Shown piece by piece: positions 20,615 to 21,690 of a stretch of DNA of 21,690 bases (positions are counted from its first letter, which is position 1; every line of letters begins with the position of its first letter). The notes beneath the pieces were generated by a model. The model was given only the letters and a program-made list of their open reading frames with translations. It was not told the origin of the DNA and searched no databases. Both the position numbers and the translations under genes were made by a program. This DNA comes from an uncultured Collinsella sp. Lineage in GTDB: Bacteria > Actinomycetota > Coriobacteriia > Coriobacteriales > Coriobacteriaceae. The DNA lies in the NCBI GenBank assembly GCA_958424475.1, contig CATZTY010000001.1:1-21690 (forward strand), read 5' to 3'.

Positions 20615-21690
20615 TTACATAATGCCGCAGAACGCGAGCAGCATGTCGATGAGCTTGATGAATACGAACGGGGCAACGATGCCGCCCAGACCCCACACGA
20701 GCAGGTTGTGGGTCAGCAGCTGTCCGGACGGGACCTCGCGGTACTTAACGCCCTTCAGCGCGGCCGGGATCAGCGCGACGATAACGAGCGCGTTATAGAT
20801 GATGGCCGAAAGAACCGCGGACAGCGGGCTTGCCAGACCGAGGATGTTGAGGGCGTCCAACCCGGGGTAGATCGGCGAGAACAGGGCCGGGATGATAGCG
20901 AAGTACTTCGCCATGTCGTTGGCCACCGAGAAGGTCGTGAGCGAACCGCGGGTCATGAGCAGCTGCTTGCCGATACGCACGACCTCGATGAGCTTGGTGG
21001 GGCTGGAGTCGAGGTCGACCATGTTGCCGGCCTCCTTGGCAGCCTGGGTGCCCGTGTTCATGGCCACGGCGACGTCGGCCTGGGCCAGAGCGGGCGCGTC
21101 GTTGGTGCCGTCGCCGGTCATGGCGACCAGGTGCCCCTCACGCTGGAACTCGCGGATCTTCTCGAGCTTGCCTTCAGGGGTGGCCTCGGCCAGGAAGTCG
21201 TCAACGCCGGCCTCGGCGGCGATTGCCGCGGCGGTGAGCGGGTTGTCGCCCGTCACCATGATGGTCTTGATGCCCATCTTGCGCAGGTCGGCGAACTTCT
21301 CCTTAACGCCGGACTTGATGATGTCCTTGAGGTACACAACGCCCAACACGCGGCAGTTCTTGGTCACGACCAGCGGGGTGCCGCCGGCCTTGGCGATGCG
21401 TTCGACGGCCTCGTCGCACTCCTTTGAGAACACGCCGCCGGCTGCCTCCACATAGGTGCGCACGGAATCGGCAGCGCCTTTGCGGATCTCATTGCCCTCG
21501 TAGTTCACGCCGGACATACGCGTTGCCGCGGTGAACGGGATAAACTCCATACCCTTATCCTCGAGTGTGCGGCCGCGCAGACCGAACTGCTCCTTGGCGA
21601 GGACGACGATGGAGCGGCCCTCGGGGGTCTCGTCGGCCAGCGAGGAAAGCTGGGCGGCATCGGCCAGCTCCGCGGGATCGATGCCGTCGA
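20615..21690 (-). CDS. kdpB: Potassium-transporting ATPase subunit KdpB (5' part off window)
   Basis: The C-terminal 358 residues of the P-type ATPase subunit of KdpFABC; the gene continues beyond the right edge, so the phosphorylation motif DKTGT is not visible. Present are the nucleotide-binding region ([23 protein letters not shown]), the hinge motif [64 protein letters not shown], and the last membrane helices ([34 protein letters not shown]). KdpB hydrolyses ATP to drive K+ uptake through KdpA. Confidence 0.97.
   Translation of the reverse strand, partial: DGIDPAELADAAQLSSLADETPEGRSIVVLAKEQFGLRGRTLEDKGMEFIPFTAATRMSGVNYEGNEIRKGAADSVRTYVEAAGGVFSKECDEAVERIAKAGGTPLVVTKNCRVLGVVYLKDIIKSGVKEKFADLRKMGIKTIMVTGDNPLTAAAIAAEAGVDDFLAEATPEGKLEKIREFQREGHLVAMTGDGTNDAPALAQADVAVAMNTGTQAAKEAGNMVDLDSSPTKLIEVVRIGKQLLMTRGSLTTFSVANDMAKYFAIIPALFSPIYPGLDALNILGLASPLSAVLSAIIYNALVIVALIPAALKGVKYREVPSGQLLTHNLLVWGLGGIVAPFVFIKLIDMLLAFCGIM

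Overview
The window looks like a chromosome segment of a high-GC gut actinobacterium of the class Coriobacteriia, most likely Collinsella or a close relative. This is inferred from the GC-rich coding style, the actinobacterial glutamine synthetase and GlnR-like regulator pair, and the set of uronate genes. No marker gene in the window fixes the genus.

Left part (1-5.4 kb): a divergent glutamine synthetase homologue is followed on the minus strand by an atypical OmpR-type regulator that runs off the left edge. A LacI-type regulator is divergent from kdgK and eda, which convert 2-keto-3-deoxygluconate (KDG) via KDPG to pyruvate and glyceraldehyde 3-phosphate. A promoter, a tandem operator, a leader hairpin, a structured kdgK-eda spacer and a good terminator are visible.

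Middle part (5.4-13.5 kb): accessory DNA. It has a GntR regulator, an orphan AAA ATPase behind a 10-bp tandem repeat, a broken tyrosine integrase, and the 3' half of a methionine tRNA gene with its terminator, which marks an old integration end. These are followed by an MGMT-type protein, a multidrug MFS exporter with a CBS-domain protein, and an ArsC-like protein without cysteine. Gaps between genes hold several long inverted repeats.

Right part (13.5-20 kb): an IlvD/Edd-family dehydratase, then fused remnants of a gluconate permease gene and a GntR regulator gene. Next come DhuD/KduD-type dehydrogenase and DhuI (RpiB-family) isomerase genes, and a large old-yellow-enzyme-type flavin/Fe-S reductase on the minus strand. 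DhuI and DhuD turn unsaturated uronic acid, released from glycosaminoglycans or pectin, into KDG, which KdgK and Eda in the left part finish. The pathway is therefore complete in the window but split into two loci by the accessory block.

Right edge (20-21.7 kb): kdpC and the 3' part of kdpB of the high-affinity potassium ATPase.

The most notable observations are the loss of conserved active-site residues in the glutamine synthetase homologue, a 67-bp palindrome present in two copies 14 kb apart, three other long inverted repeats (101, 162 and 106 bp), the pseudoknot-like kdgK-eda spacer, the helically phased decamer repeat in front of the ATPase, and the deletion that fused the permease and regulator remnants.
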